Assembly: GCA_021151695.1 (NCBI GenBank)
Contig: JAGKWU010000012.1
Location: forward strand, 71,684 to 135,683
DNA: 64,000 nt
Origin: Cellvibrionaceae bacterium
Lineage (GTDB): Bacteria > Pseudomonadota > Gammaproteobacteria > Pseudomonadales > Cellvibrionaceae
Reading direction: 5' to 3'
Shown here: positions 31,910-40,416 of the stretch, in pieces
Layout: each line of letters begins with the position of its first letter
Numbering within the stretch: position 1 is the first letter of the stretch
Translations under genes and position numbers: made by a program
The notes under the pieces: model-generated
Databases searched by the model: none
Seen by the model: only the letters and a program-made list of their open reading frames with translations
Told to the model about the DNA's origin: nothing

Positions 31910-32299
31910 ATGTCGGGTAGCAATCCATTTCTTTTGCAAGCAATCGCGAGCATGAGTAGTGTTGCGCCCGTCTCCTATCGCCGACTGTTCGGTGGTTATG
32001 GTGTTTACCATCAACATGTCCAGTTCGCGCTTATCGTGCGCGATCGTCTTTACTTTCGTGCTGATGATGAATCGCGCAGTCTTTATATCGCCAAGCATAT
32101 GACAGCCTTTTTGCCACAGGCGGCGTTGGATTCCAGTTTTTTTCAGGTTCCCGAAGAAGTGCTCAACAACCCGGCGGAGTTGCATTATTGGATGCGCATA
32201 GCCGTGGAAGCTGCGCAGCACACCTATTCCCTGGAGCAGGATGAGCCAACCCAGGTAGATCTACCTAGGCATAAGGTAGGATTACACAGGGTGCGTTAG
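31910..32299 (+). CDS. TfoX N-terminal domain protein
   Basis: This 129-residue protein has the TfoX-N core: VAPVSYRRLFGGYGVYHQHVQFALIVRDRLYFRADDESR (F-G-G-x-G...L-Y-x-K/R), then ELHYWMRIAVEAAQ. TfoX/Sxy of Haemophilus and Vibrio switches on competence genes with CRP, but it has a C-terminal domain absent here. Stand-alone TfoX-N proteins have no settled role. AGGAAG seven bases before the ATG at 31910 fixes the start; a start 29 codons earlier is unlikely. Confidence 0.83.
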   Translation: MSGSNPFLLQAIASMSSVAPVSYRRLFGGYGVYHQHVQFALIVRDRLYFRADDESRSLYIAKHMTAFLPQAALDSSFFQVPEEVLNNPAELHYWMRIAVEAAQHTYSLEQDEPTQVDLPRHKVGLHRVR

Positions 32300-32356
32300 C
32301 GGCAAATCAGCTAAAGCTGGGCTAGGATATAAGAATGTTCACTGGAATTTCTTCTT

Positions 32357-33232
32357 ATGGCCCTCCGAATACTGCTGGTAGATGACGCGACCTTTATTCG
32401 CGATATGATTAAAAAGCAATTGCGCGATCGTATACCCGGCGTAGAAATTTTCGATGCGGCGGACGGCGCGCGCGGACTTGCCCTATTTAAGCAAAATCCC
32501 ATTGATATGGTGTTGTCCGATTGGGAAATGCCGCAGATGACAGGCGAAGAATTGTTGCGCGAGATTCGCAACTCGGCCAATGGCGCAACAACGCCCTTTA
32601 TCATGATCAGCAGTCGTGGCGACCGCGACCACATTATCAAAGCCATTCAATCGGGCGTCTCCGATTACCTTTCCAAACCCTTTTCACCCGACGAACTGCT
32701 GCGCAAGGTTTTCAAGCAGTTGAAGAAAATCGGCAAAATACCGGCGGCCAACGCACGTGTTGCCAGTACCCAAGGTATAGCGGCAGCTTCTATTGATGTA
32801 TTAACCGGTGGGCGAGCTGAGGCCGTCGCCCCCAGGCCCATGGCCACCGCCAGCGCTGCATTGCTCACGGCCGCTTCACCGCTTATCGCTAAACCAGCTC
32901 CGGTGGCTGTTCCCAAGGCGGCCGCAAAAGCTACTGCGCAATTGCGTTTTTCCGATAACCGTATATTTGCCTGTGTGGTGCGGGAAATGTCGCTGCAACT
33001 GATGAACTGCGTCATGCAGCGCGGCGACAGATTGCCCACGGTATTTGAGCAGGCGGTGGTGGATATAGATATGGGGGAAGGTAAAGGCCTGGCGCGCGTG
33101 AACGGCTATATTCACAGTATTGCGGCGGGGGAAAACCGCGCTGAATCCAACTCGGTAAAAGTCATTATTCGCTTTGTTGACAACGATGCAGAAAAATTCG
33201 AAGTCTTATCGAAATTTATCTCACAGTTATAA
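32357..33232 (+). CDS. Response regulator (CheY-like REC) with unknown C-terminal domain
   Basis: This 291-residue protein has a complete receiver domain (1-125): acidic pair Asp9/Asp10, phosphoacceptor Asp55 in VLSDWEMP, Ser/Thr switch in MISSRGD (about 84-89) and Lys107 in LSKPF. An Ala/Pro-rich linker (about 150-190) leads to a domain of about 95 residues (FACVVREMSLQLMNCVMQRGDRLP...KVIIRFVDNDAEKFEVLSKFIS) that resembles PilZ-like or adaptor modules but lacks the RxxxR and (D/N)xSxxG signature of c-di-GMP binding. No histidine kinase is adjacent, so its sensor is elsewhere. Confidence 0.85.
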   Translation: MALRILLVDDATFIRDMIKKQLRDRIPGVEIFDAADGARGLALFKQNPIDMVLSDWEMPQMTGEELLREIRNSANGATTPFIMISSRGDRDHIIKAIQSGVSDYLSKPFSPDELLRKVFKQLKKIGKIPAANARVASTQGIAAASIDVLTGGRAEAVAPRPMATASAALLTAASPLIAKPAPVAVPKAAAKATAQLRFSDNRIFACVVREMSLQLMNCVMQRGDRLPTVFEQAVVDIDMGEGKGLARVNGYIHSIAAGENRAESNSVKVIIRFVDNDAEKFEVLSKFISQL

Positions 33233-33265
33233 AGAATATTGTTCACAATCTTGAAGCGGCGACGC

Positions 33266-35158
33266 TTATTGGCTCGCCGCTTCAAGTTCTTCGCTAACCA
33301 TCAACCAGTTCTCTTCTGTCGTATCCAGATCCTGTTGCAGCTTTGCTTGATCCAATAACAGTTGTTGCAATTTGGATTTGTGGTCGTCGTGATAGATGGA
33401 GCTATCGCTCAGTTCAGCTTCTATTTCACCCAAACGTTTTTGCAATTTCTCCATTTGGGATTCAAGTGTTTTTAGCTTGTTGGTGAGCGGTTTTAATTGG
33501 GCACGCTGAGCCGCTGACTGTTGGCGCTGGGCTTTTTTATCAACTTTGCTTTCGTTTTCCGGCGCGTATTTTTCTTCGGCGGCGGCCTGTTGTTGGCGCT
33601 GTTGGAGCAACCATTTGTAGTAGTCCTCCAGATCACCATCAAATTCGCTGACGCTACCATCGGCTACCAGTAAAAATTCATTTACCGTATTGCGCAGCAA
33701 ATGACGATCATGCGAGACAATAATCACCGCACCTTCAAAATCCTGTAGTGCCATGGTGAGTGCCTGGCGCATTTCCAGATCGAGATGGTTGGTGGGTTCG
33801 TCGAGCAGCAATACGTTGGGTTTTTCCCAAGCGATGATTGCTAATGCAAGACGCGCCTTTTCACCACCGGAAAAATGCGTAATGGGTTCAAAGGCGCGTT
33901 CACCGTGGAAATCAAAACTGCCGAGGAAATCGCGAATTTCCTGCTCGCGCGCTGTGGGCGATAGACGCTGTATATGCAGCGCTGCCGAGGCATTGATATC
34001 CAGGGCTTCCAGTTGATGCTGGGCAAAATAACCCAGTTTGAAATGTTCGCCGTTGGTGCGCTCGCCCGCGATTAATGGCAGCGAACCTGCAAGGGTTTTT
34101 ACCAGGCTGGATTTTCCCGCACCGTTGGGGCCGAGCAAACCAATGCGTGTTTCCGCGCGAATGGCCAGCTCAACTTTGTCGAGAATAATTTTTTCGCCGT
34201 AACCAATTTTGGCTCCGCTGATATGCACCAGCGGTACCGACATTTTATCGGAACATTTAAAGGTGAAGGTAAAGGGTGAATCCACGTGCGCAGCGGAAAT
34301 TTTTTCCATGCGCTCCAGTTCTTTAATGCGACTTTGCGCCTGGCGCGCTTTGGTAGCTTGCGCGCGGAAACGGCGAATGTAATTTTCGACGTGGGCAATA
34401 CGCTCTTGTTGTTTCTCGTAACTCGCTTGTTGTTGTGCAAGCTTTTCGGCGCGCTGGCGCTCGAAGGCTGAATAGTTACCGCTGTAGTTATCGAGTTTTT
34501 GTCGTTCGATACACACAATGCGATCGACAATATTGTCGAGAAAATCGCGGTCGTGCGAAATAATAATCAGGGTACCGGGATAGCGCTTGAGCCACTCTTC
34601 CAGCCACAGGGTCGCATCCAGATCCAGGTGGTTGGTGGGTTCGTCGAGCAGCAGTAAATCCGACGGGCACATAAGCGCCTGCGCGAGATTTAGGCGGATG
34701 CGCCAGCCACCGGAAAAGTCTGTCACGGGCCGTGCATCATCGCCTTTATTAAAGCCAAGGCCGTTCAACAATTGCTGCGCGCGCGCCGGTGCGGAGTAGG
34801 CATGGATATTTTCCATCTCTCCGTAAAGCCTGGCTAACTTATCGCCGTCATTGCCAGCGGCAGAAATTTCAGCTTCAAGCCGACGCAATTCGCTGTCGCC
34901 GTCCAGCACATAATCGAGCGCGCTACGGCTGGTGTGGCCGACTTCCTGGGCCATATGCGCAATGCGCCACTGGCGGGGAATATCGAGCGTGCCGGTATCG
35001 CTGGCGAGCTTACCCAGCAGCATTTGAAAGAGGGTGGATTTGCCTGTGCCATTGCCGCCGATCAAGCCGATTTTCTGGCCCGGGTAAATGGTAAGGTCGG
35101 CGGATTCCAACAGGAACTTGGCGCCGCGTTGCAGTGAGATGTTTTGTAATTGAATCAT
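33266..35158 (-). CDS. yheS: ABC-F ATPase, YheS type
   Basis: This 630-residue soluble protein has two ABC modules. Module 1 has GGNGTGKST, FSGGWRIRLNLAQAL and LLLLDEPTNHLDLDATLWLEEWL. Module 2 has GPNGAGKSS, FSGGEKARLALAII and LLLDEPTNHLDLEM. The charged linker between them carries the ABC-F domain (YIRRFRAQATKARQAQSRIKELERM). A C-terminal coiled coil follows (LKTLESQMEKLQKRLGEIEAEL). ABC-F proteins work at the ribosome E site. Length and N terminus (MIQLQNISLQRGAKFLL) fit YheS (about 637). It is divergent from the TIGR02444 gene. The start at 35158 is chosen over 35167 by homology. Confidence 0.88.
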   Translation of the reverse strand: MIQLQNISLQRGAKFLLESADLTIYPGQKIGLIGGNGTGKSTLFQMLLGKLASDTGTLDIPRQWRIAHMAQEVGHTSRSALDYVLDGDSELRRLEAEISAAGNDGDKLARLYGEMENIHAYSAPARAQQLLNGLGFNKGDDARPVTDFSGGWRIRLNLAQALMCPSDLLLLDEPTNHLDLDATLWLEEWLKRYPGTLIIISHDRDFLDNIVDRIVCIERQKLDNYSGNYSAFERQRAEKLAQQQASYEKQQERIAHVENYIRRFRAQATKARQAQSRIKELERMEKISAAHVDSPFTFTFKCSDKMSVPLVHISGAKIGYGEKIILDKVELAIRAETRIGLLGPNGAGKSSLVKTLAGSLPLIAGERTNGEHFKLGYFAQHQLEALDINASAALHIQRLSPTAREQEIRDFLGSFDFHGERAFEPITHFSGGEKARLALAIIAWEKPNVLLLDEPTNHLDLEMRQALTMALQDFEGAVIIVSHDRHLLRNTVNEFLLVADGSVSEFDGDLEDYYKWLLQQRQQQAAAEEKYAPENESKVDKKAQRQQSAAQRAQLKPLTNKLKTLESQMEKLQKRLGEIEAELSDSSIYHDDHKSKLQQLLLDQAKLQQDLDTTEENWLMVSEELEAASQ

Positions 35159-35195
35159 GACGCGCATTCTAGCAGACTTGAGTGCTTGTTCAGCT

Positions 35196-35681
35196 ATGGG
35201 AATTTATCGCGTGGAATCATCGGCATCGTCACTTTGGGATTTTGCAGTTGGACTCTACACTCAGCCGGGTGTTGATTCTCTGTGCCTGGATTTACAGGAT
35301 AACTATGCCGTTAATGTGAACATGTTGTTATTTGCACGCTGGTTGGAGACTCGTCAGCTGCTTCTCGACCTTCCTGCAGCGCTGGGCTGTATAAGTGCCT
35401 GGGATAAAAATTATGTGCAGACGCTGCGCCAGTTGCGCCGACAGATGAAAGCGGAATTTGCCGGTTCATTGGCACAGGTGGAAGAGGTGCGCGATCAAAT
35501 CAAACGTGCAGAATTACAGGCAGAACGACAAGAGCTTATCTGGCTTGAGCAACTGGCTAACACCTGGCCCGGCACGACGGGTGTGGCTGCCGGTGAAAAT
35601 GTACATGCCTATCTGAGCTACCTGCAGTTGCCCGCTGAAGTCATTGCGCATGCCGTCGCCAGTTTGACCGTGGCTGCTTAA
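35196..35681 (+). CDS. TIGR02444 (DUF2390) family protein
   Basis: This 161-residue protein starts MGIYRVESSASSLWDFAVGLYTQPGVDSLCLDLQD. This W-x-F-x-x-x-x-Y...G-V...C-L-x-L-Q-D pattern is the core of the TIGR02444/DUF2390 family, found next to yheS-type genes in Pseudomonas and relatives. Function unknown; it is predicted cytosolic and helical. An earlier in-frame ATG at 35157 would overlap the start of yheS and is less likely. Confidence 0.82.
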   Translation: MGIYRVESSASSLWDFAVGLYTQPGVDSLCLDLQDNYAVNVNMLLFARWLETRQLLLDLPAALGCISAWDKNYVQTLRQLRRQMKAEFAGSLAQVEEVRDQIKRAELQAERQELIWLEQLANTWPGTTGVAAGENVHAYLSYLQLPAEVIAHAVASLTVAA

Positions 35682-35690
35682 GTTTCCGGT

Positions 35691-35924
35691 TTAATGCTTG
35701 CGCAACGCGGTATTGAGCTGGTCTATCGCCATTATCCAATCTGAATCTTCATGGAAACATTCACGCAGAAATTGCGATTGCGCCGGGCTCCAGAAAGCCG
35801 CTTTATGTAAAGCCACCCCCTCAATAATATAGTGGCGCTCGATAAACTCGGAGATGGAATCTTCGTCAGTAGCCAATCCCAACTGCTCAAACAATTGCTG
35901 AACACCGTGCTCATTGGTTTGCAT
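35691..35924 (-). CDS. DUF2789 family small protein
   Basis: This 77-residue cytosolic protein has the family pattern VQQLFEQLGLATDEDSISEFIERH and AAFWSPAQSQFLRECFHEDSDWIMAIDQLNTALR. Function unknown. It is short but clearly conserved in Gammaproteobacteria. It lies convergent to the TIGR02444 gene with nine bases between stops. Confidence 0.82.
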   Translation of the reverse strand: MQTNEHGVQQLFEQLGLATDEDSISEFIERHYIIEGVALHKAAFWSPAQSQFLRECFHEDSDWIMAIDQLNTALRKH

Positions 35925-36107
35925 GATTAACTCCTCTTACTCCATAGGGATATTGTGGAAGATGCAGCTGATGCTGCGTTCAAGCTAAGCCTAGGATAAA
36001 TTTAGCAGTAATTAGTTCAGCCTCTTCGAACATTAAGGAATTAGGCGAAGGCTTGATAGTCGTGAAGAGCGGATGCGAAAAAACGAGGGAGTGAGTGAAG
36101 CAAAATA

Positions 36108-36129
36108 GCGGCAGACTTGAGCCTGCCGC
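36108..36129 (-). terminator. Probable terminator of algP
   Basis: GCGGCAG (36108-36114) pairs with CTGCCGC (36123-36129). On the minus strand TATTTTG follows, a modest U-tract. It lies 26 bases past the algP stop. Confidence 0.55.
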
Positions 36130-36154
36130 AACATAAAACTGTCAGCGAAACGGC

Positions 36155-37087
36155 TTAGTTTTGGCTATCAGGATTAATGGCTTCTTCGCTGGCAGATGCT
36201 TCGGGCTTTTCCTGGTCAGTGTTTGCGGGTGCTTCTGTTGTAATGGTTTCGGCGATGGGTGCTTCGACTGCGGTTTCAACAGGGGTTGGCTCGCTCACAG
36301 GAGCGACGGGTTCCGGTTCATTTTCTGGCGCCTGTGGAATTACTTCCGGTTCGATTACCTTTGGTTCGGCAACTTCTGGCTTGATTGTCGCGACTGGTTC
36401 AGCAGGTTTTTTGGGCGCTGCTTTTTTGCGCGGTGCTGCTATTTTTTTTGCAGCAGGTGCTGGTTTGGCTGGAGCGGGAGCTTTTTCTTCCACTCTTGGT
36501 GCAACTGTTTCTACAGCTGCTGGTGCAGCGGCCTGTTCTGCAGCTACTGTTTTTTTATTGGCTTTTTTGGCTGCTTTTTTAGCGGATTTCTTTTCTGCTT
36601 TTTCGGCGTGTTTTTTGGATTTTTTATCAGCATCTGCTTTTTTGGATTTGCCTTCCGTTTTTTTTGCATCCGATTTTTTATCTTCGGATTTTTTCTTTCC
36701 TTCTTTTTTATCGCTGGATTTTTTCGGTTTGTCAGCTGATTTTTTTGGGCTCAGCAGTGCAATTTCTTTTTTCACTTCGTCGGCCAATTTTTGTTCGGCT
36801 TTAAGTTCATTGAGTGAAGTAGTGGCGACTACCAACGCGGCCTTGTGAGTTGCAGCCAAATCCTGTGCGGTTTGCAGGCGAGCTTTGGCCGCTGGCGTTG
36901 AGGTGCCTTTAGCGCTGAGTTGTTTTACTTTGGCAGCTGCGGCATCAGCAGCTTTTTTTGCTGTTTGCACAGCCTTTTCCGCAACGCTGAATTTTTGCGC
37001 GCGGGCTTTATCGAGTGCAGCAGACACTTTGGCAATCTGGTTCTCAATATCGGCGATGGAAAGGGTAGGTTTTTTGGTGGCGGCCAT
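36155..37087 (-). CDS. algP: AlgP-like histone H1-type regulator
   Basis: This 310-residue protein has an N-terminal helical part (MAATKKPTLSIADIENQIAKVSAALDKARAQ) resembling AlgP, a middle Lys/Ala/Ser-rich region (KKSADKPKKSSDKKEGKKK..., AKKAAKKANKK) like histone H1, and an acidic Pro/Glu/Val-rich C terminus. In Pseudomonas AlgP is a DNA-binding protein that influences alginate genes; here the KPAA repeats are replaced by KKS/KKA runs and an acidic tail. Context supports it: FKBP isomerase, algQ and dsbB follow as around PA5253-PA5256. AGGA precedes the start at 37087. Its low-complexity sequence produces large false frames on the other strand. Confidence 0.82.
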   Translation of the reverse strand: MAATKKPTLSIADIENQIAKVSAALDKARAQKFSVAEKAVQTAKKAADAAAAKVKQLSAKGTSTPAAKARLQTAQDLAATHKAALVVATTSLNELKAEQKLADEVKKEIALLSPKKSADKPKKSSDKKEGKKKSEDKKSDAKKTEGKSKKADADKKSKKHAEKAEKKSAKKAAKKANKKTVAAEQAAAPAAVETVAPRVEEKAPAPAKPAPAAKKIAAPRKKAAPKKPAEPVATIKPEVAEPKVIEPEVIPQAPENEPEPVAPVSEPTPVETAVEAPIAETITTEAPANTDQEKPEASASEEAINPDSQN

Positions 37088-37189
37088 GGTGAAATCCTGT
37101 AGCAAAACTGGGTTTGATAGGGGATAAAAAAATTGCGGCCTTAAGTGTAAACGTCCGGTCCCTAAAAGTGTACCGCGCGCATGTGACAT

Positions 37190-37503
37190 TTATCGGGGCG
37201 ATCCCGAATTTGATGGCAATAACCGGCAAAAAAGTTGCGAACTAATTTGAGGCGCCAGTGTCAGAAGCTCGCGCATTTTCCGGCCCCTTGAGAGGGGGCG
37301 GAAACTGATGCAGCGGTTTATTGCTCGCCAGCGCGAAAAAATGGGCAAAATACCGCACAACTTTTAGATTTTGGTATACCATTGGCGCCCGTTAGGGCTG
37401 TTACACCAGTGGTTTTCTGCGGGTTGCCCATCACACGCCTGGCTTGGCTGTACGGGCATTCAGGCCAATAATTCCATTAAAATGTAATCCACTAGGGTGC
37501 AAA
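37190..37503. other. Divergent promoter region of algP and the FKBP gene
   Basis: About 310 bases without a gene. It must drive algP leftward and the FKBP lipoprotein rightward. No convincing operator or hairpin was recognised by eye. Confidence 0.4.
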
Positions 37504-38262
37504 ATGATTAACAAGAAATTACTCCTCGCCAGTCTGGTAGCCTCAACAGCCTTGATCGCTGGTTGCAAAAAAGATGCTCCAAAACAAGAAGCTCCCAAGC
37601 TGGACACGCTTGAGCAAAAAGTAAGCTACCTGATTGGTCAAAACATCGGCAAAAGCATTCAACAAAACGGTGTTGTGCTGGACAACGATCTGCTGATCCT
37701 GGCGTTGAACGATGTTAAAGCGGGTACTCCAAGCCGCATTTCTGACGAAGACGCTGGCAAGATCATGCAAGAATTCCAGCAAAAAATGATGGCGAAAAAA
37801 GAAGAAGAACAAAAGAAACTGAGCGAAACTAACAAAGCCGATGGCGAAAAGTTCCTCACTGAAAACAAAACCAAAGAAGGCGTTCAAGTAACTGCTTCTG
37901 GTCTGCAATACAAAGTGATCACTGCTGGTAACGGCGTTAAGCCAAAAGCGACTGACACTGTTAAAGTTCACTACGTAGGTAAACTGGTTAACGGTACCGA
38001 GTTCGATTCTTCTCGCAAACACGGTGACAACCCAGTTGAATTCCCTGTTAATGGCGTGATCCCAGGTTGGACTGAAGCTCTGCAACTGATGCCAGTTGGT
38101 TCCAAGTGGGAAGTGTACATTCCATCTGATCTGGCTTACGGCCCAGCTGGCCAAGGCCCAATCCCACCAGCTTCTACCCTGATCTTCGAAGTTGAGCTGT
38201 TGGAAGTTAAAGCTGCTCCTGCTGAAGACAAAGCAGCTGCTGCAAAACCAGCTAAAAAATAA
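37504..38262 (+). CDS. FKBP-type peptidyl-prolyl isomerase lipoprotein (copy 1)
   Basis: This 252-residue protein has lipobox LIAGC (Cys21). An FKBP N-terminal dimerisation domain follows (LEQKVSYLIGQNIGKSIQQNGV...), then an FKBP catalytic domain (VTASGLQYKVITAGNGVKPKATDTVKVHYVGKLVNGTEFDSS, GVIPGWTEALQLMPVGSKWEVYIPSDLAYG, PPASTLIFEVELLEVK). It accelerates proline isomerisation in envelope protein folding, as Mip/FklB do. AGGG lies before the ATG. Its codons are strongly biased, suggesting high expression. It matches PA5254 by position beside algP and algQ. Confidence 0.92.
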   Translation: MINKKLLLASLVASTALIAGCKKDAPKQEAPKLDTLEQKVSYLIGQNIGKSIQQNGVVLDNDLLILALNDVKAGTPSRISDEDAGKIMQEFQQKMMAKKEEEQKKLSETNKADGEKFLTENKTKEGVQVTASGLQYKVITAGNGVKPKATDTVKVHYVGKLVNGTEFDSSRKHGDNPVEFPVNGVIPGWTEALQLMPVGSKWEVYIPSDLAYGPAGQGPIPPASTLIFEVELLEVKAAPAEDKAAAAKPAKK

Positions 38263-38276
38263 GTTGGTGAAAGCCA

Positions 38277-38307
38277 CTAAAAAACCCGCGTAATGCGGGT
38301 TTTTTAG
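38277..38307 (+). terminator. Terminator after FKBP copy 1
   Basis: CTAAAAAACCCGC pairs with GCGGGTTTTTTAG around a 5-base loop, directly after the gene. It separates the two isomerase genes into different transcripts. Confidence 0.9.
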
Positions 38308-38347
38308 TTTCTGAAATGCGTGTTACGTTTAGTTAAAGGGGATCTCC

Positions 38348-39112
38348 ATGTTTGCCAGACAATACCTTTTTGTTGCCGTCTCTACAGTGTTGATGGTGGG
38401 TTGTAATAGCACCAAGCCGCAACCCAAAGCGTCGGTAGAGTTGACTACTTTTGATCAGAAAGTTGCCTATATGCAGGGCCGCAACCTCGTCACCAACTTC
38501 CAAAAATACGATCTGGCATTGGATTCTGCAATAGTCGCCCAGGCAATTGATGACGCGACTAACCACCGTCCTTCACTGTTGACCGAAGAGCAAATAACGC
38601 AGTTGAAAGAGGAGCTAACCAAGCGCGTTAAGGATGCTAAAGAGGAAGAGAAGCAGCAACTTATCGCCAGCAATAGCACCGCCGGTGAAAAATTTTTGGC
38701 TGAAAATAAATCCAGGCCTGGTGTACAGGTGATGCCCAGTGGTGTGCAGTACAAAATCATTAAGGCGGCCAATGGACCCAAGCCTGCAGCTTCTGATGTA
38801 GTGCTCTTAAACTATGTAGGCAAGTTGATTGATGGTAGTGAATTTGACAGCTCCGCATCCAGAGGAAAGGGTGAACCCGTATCGCTGCATCTGGACAAAA
38901 TGGTGCCAGGGTTCAAAGAAGCGTTAGCACAGATGCCCGTGGGATCAAAATGGGAAATTTATATTCCGGCACCTTTGGGTTACGGTGATATCGCAAAAAA
39001 CAAAATTCCGCCGGCTTCGACGTTGATCTTTGAGGTGGAGCTGGTAGGAGCCAAAGCACCTCTTCCCAAGCCTGGGCAGCCCAAGAAAACAGAAATCAAA
39101 ATCGGTAAGTAA
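38348..39112 (+). CDS. FKBP-type peptidyl-prolyl isomerase lipoprotein (copy 2)
   Basis: This 254-residue paralogue of the preceding gene has the same layout: lipobox LMVGC (Cys19), dimerisation domain (FDQKVAYMQGRNLVTNFQKYD) and FKBP domain (VMPSGVQYKIIKAANGPKPAASDVVLLNYVGKLIDGSEFDSS, GFKEALAQMPVGSKWEIYIPAPLGYG). Replacement of VHYVG by LNYVG is a notable change near the active site. A tandem duplication is likely, and codon bias is weaker than in copy 1. AGGGG lies nine bases upstream of the ATG. It ends at its own terminator. Confidence 0.9.
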   Translation: MFARQYLFVAVSTVLMVGCNSTKPQPKASVELTTFDQKVAYMQGRNLVTNFQKYDLALDSAIVAQAIDDATNHRPSLLTEEQITQLKEELTKRVKDAKEEEKQQLIASNSTAGEKFLAENKSRPGVQVMPSGVQYKIIKAANGPKPAASDVVLLNYVGKLIDGSEFDSSASRGKGEPVSLHLDKMVPGFKEALAQMPVGSKWEIYIPAPLGYGDIAKNKIPPASTLIFEVELVGAKAPLPKPGQPKKTEIKIGK

Positions 39113-39136
39113 GCTGGCTCTCCATGACGTTAGCCT

Positions 39137-39173
39137 CCATAAAAAAACCCGCACAGTGCGGGTTTTTTTATGG
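39137..39173. terminator. Bidirectional terminator between FKBP copy 2 and algQ
   Basis: CCATAAAAAAACCCGCA pairs with TGCGGGTTTTTTTATGG around loop CAG, a perfect 17-bp stem. Both strands get a U-tract. Confidence 0.92.
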
Positions 39174-39184
39174 ATGTTTTTTGC

Positions 39185-39658
39185 TTAACCGTTTACCAGA
39201 TCTTTATGGGATGTATGCAATACGGAAATCATACGGTCTTCTGCGCTGAAGCGACTTTCCAGCACTTCACCCAGATGGGACAGGTCGGTATGCAGGCTGG
39301 TGAGGTCATCGGTTTCCAGATATTTGTCGTTAAAATCGAGCAGCTTTTCGGTGGTGCCATCAACAAGGGTAAACAGGCCACCGGCTTCGTGCAGGGCGTC
39401 TTCATCATCAAAATCGCGGCCTTCTTTGATCAATTGATCGTAGATCTCAAAGTGGCCAGCAGAGACATAATCCACCAGGATCTGGCACAGGGAACGCAAT
39501 TTTTCGCCGCGCAATTCGTCATTGGCAACCGGGTTCTTACCCATGGCGCTCAGGGCGCAGTACTGCACCAGCAAATCCTGACGTTCATGCAGCCAGCGGT
39601 CGATAATGACATTTACGCCGCCCCAGCGTTCTTTTGCGTTTTGACAATTTTCTAACAT
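39185..39658 (-). CDS. algQ: Anti-sigma-70 regulator Rsd/AlgQ
   Basis: This 157-residue cytosolic protein starts MLENCQNAKERWGGVNVIIDRWLHERQDLLVQYCAL, the family N terminus, and continues with LCQILVDYVSAGHFEIYDQLIKEG and LLDFNDKYL. Rsd binds region 4 of sigma-70 and frees core RNA polymerase for other sigma factors; AlgQ is the Pseudomonas form. Length matches (about 158-160). dsbB lies next upstream on the same strand, as in Pseudomonas. Confidence 0.93.
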   Translation of the reverse strand: MLENCQNAKERWGGVNVIIDRWLHERQDLLVQYCALSAMGKNPVANDELRGEKLRSLCQILVDYVSAGHFEIYDQLIKEGRDFDDEDALHEAGGLFTLVDGTTEKLLDFNDKYLETDDLTSLHTDLSHLGEVLESRFSAEDRMISVLHTSHKDLVNG

Positions 39659-39761
39659 GCTCAGGTTTCCTGGTAACTACTTTGTGGACTGATGAGTTGG
39701 CGTCTGTAATTGATATTTATGACGGCTATTGCCGACACAATAGGTCATCTGCGCGAGGGCT

Positions 39762-40277
39762 TCAACTGGCAGCTAACGAATTCATGCCACTTTTTGGGAC
39801 ACGCACCAGCTGATACAAGTTGGTTAGACCCAATCCTATGAACGCGATCAACGACCAGCCGGCGATACTCAATCCCAGGATTTTATGGGGCTCGGCGCAG
39901 CTGCCATCACCTTGCAATAACATCTTGAAAGCTTCCATCAGCGGGAATACTTCAAACATATAAGCCAGGCCAGGGCCGCAGGCGGGCAGTTTGTCGGCTG
40001 GCAGGCTTTGCAGCCAGAGTTGGTGCTGGGCGAAGTAACTGCCGCCTATGGCCGCTAGTAGTCCCAATGCGGCATAAATGCGCAGACCTTTGCTGGACGG
40101 ATTATGGAAGAACGCTATCAGGCCGAGGATGCCGACCAGATCAAAAAAGGCGCGCTGGGTGATGCACAGGGGGCAGGGTTCGAGTTTCATTACGTGCTCG
40201 AGAAAGGCGCCCACCAGAATCAGGCCGGCGCAGGCAATAAACAGAAGCAGGTTGGTTTGGCGAATGCTGGGAATCAT
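39762..40277 (-). CDS. dsbB: Disulfide bond formation protein B
   Basis: This 171-residue inner-membrane protein has four helices. The first redox pair is Cys35/Cys38 in EPCPLCITQ, and the second periplasmic pair is Cys100 and Cys127 (KLPACGPG and DGSCAEPH). It reoxidises DsbA and passes electrons to quinones. All four cysteines needed are present. It lies directly upstream of algQ, matching the dsbH-algQ arrangement of Pseudomonas. Confidence 0.93.
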   Translation of the reverse strand: MIPSIRQTNLLLFIACAGLILVGAFLEHVMKLEPCPLCITQRAFFDLVGILGLIAFFHNPSSKGLRIYAALGLLAAIGGSYFAQHQLWLQSLPADKLPACGPGLAYMFEVFPLMEAFKMLLQGDGSCAEPHKILGLSIAGWSLIAFIGLGLTNLYQLVRVPKSGMNSLAAS

Positions 40278-40416
40278 ACTGACCTCGGCTTTTTAAGAGG
40301 TGCCAATAGTAAGCAAAAAACGCATAACAGAGCCAGATGTTTGCGACAAATCGTCTATGCTGTAGATGAACGTCGCCATGAGCGAGAATTTGGCTATTGA
40401 TCGGGTGTGAGATCTT

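Noticed and set aside
32357..33232. PilZ (c-di-GMP-binding) assignment of the regulator's C-terminal domain
   Set aside because: The RxxxR and (D/N)xSxxG motifs are not seen, so only an unknown domain is called.
36161..36848. Phe/Cys-rich and Ser/Ala-rich frames (192 and 223 codons) opposite algP
   Set aside because: They are complements of the Lys/Ala/Ser low-complexity region of algP and have no credible protein features.
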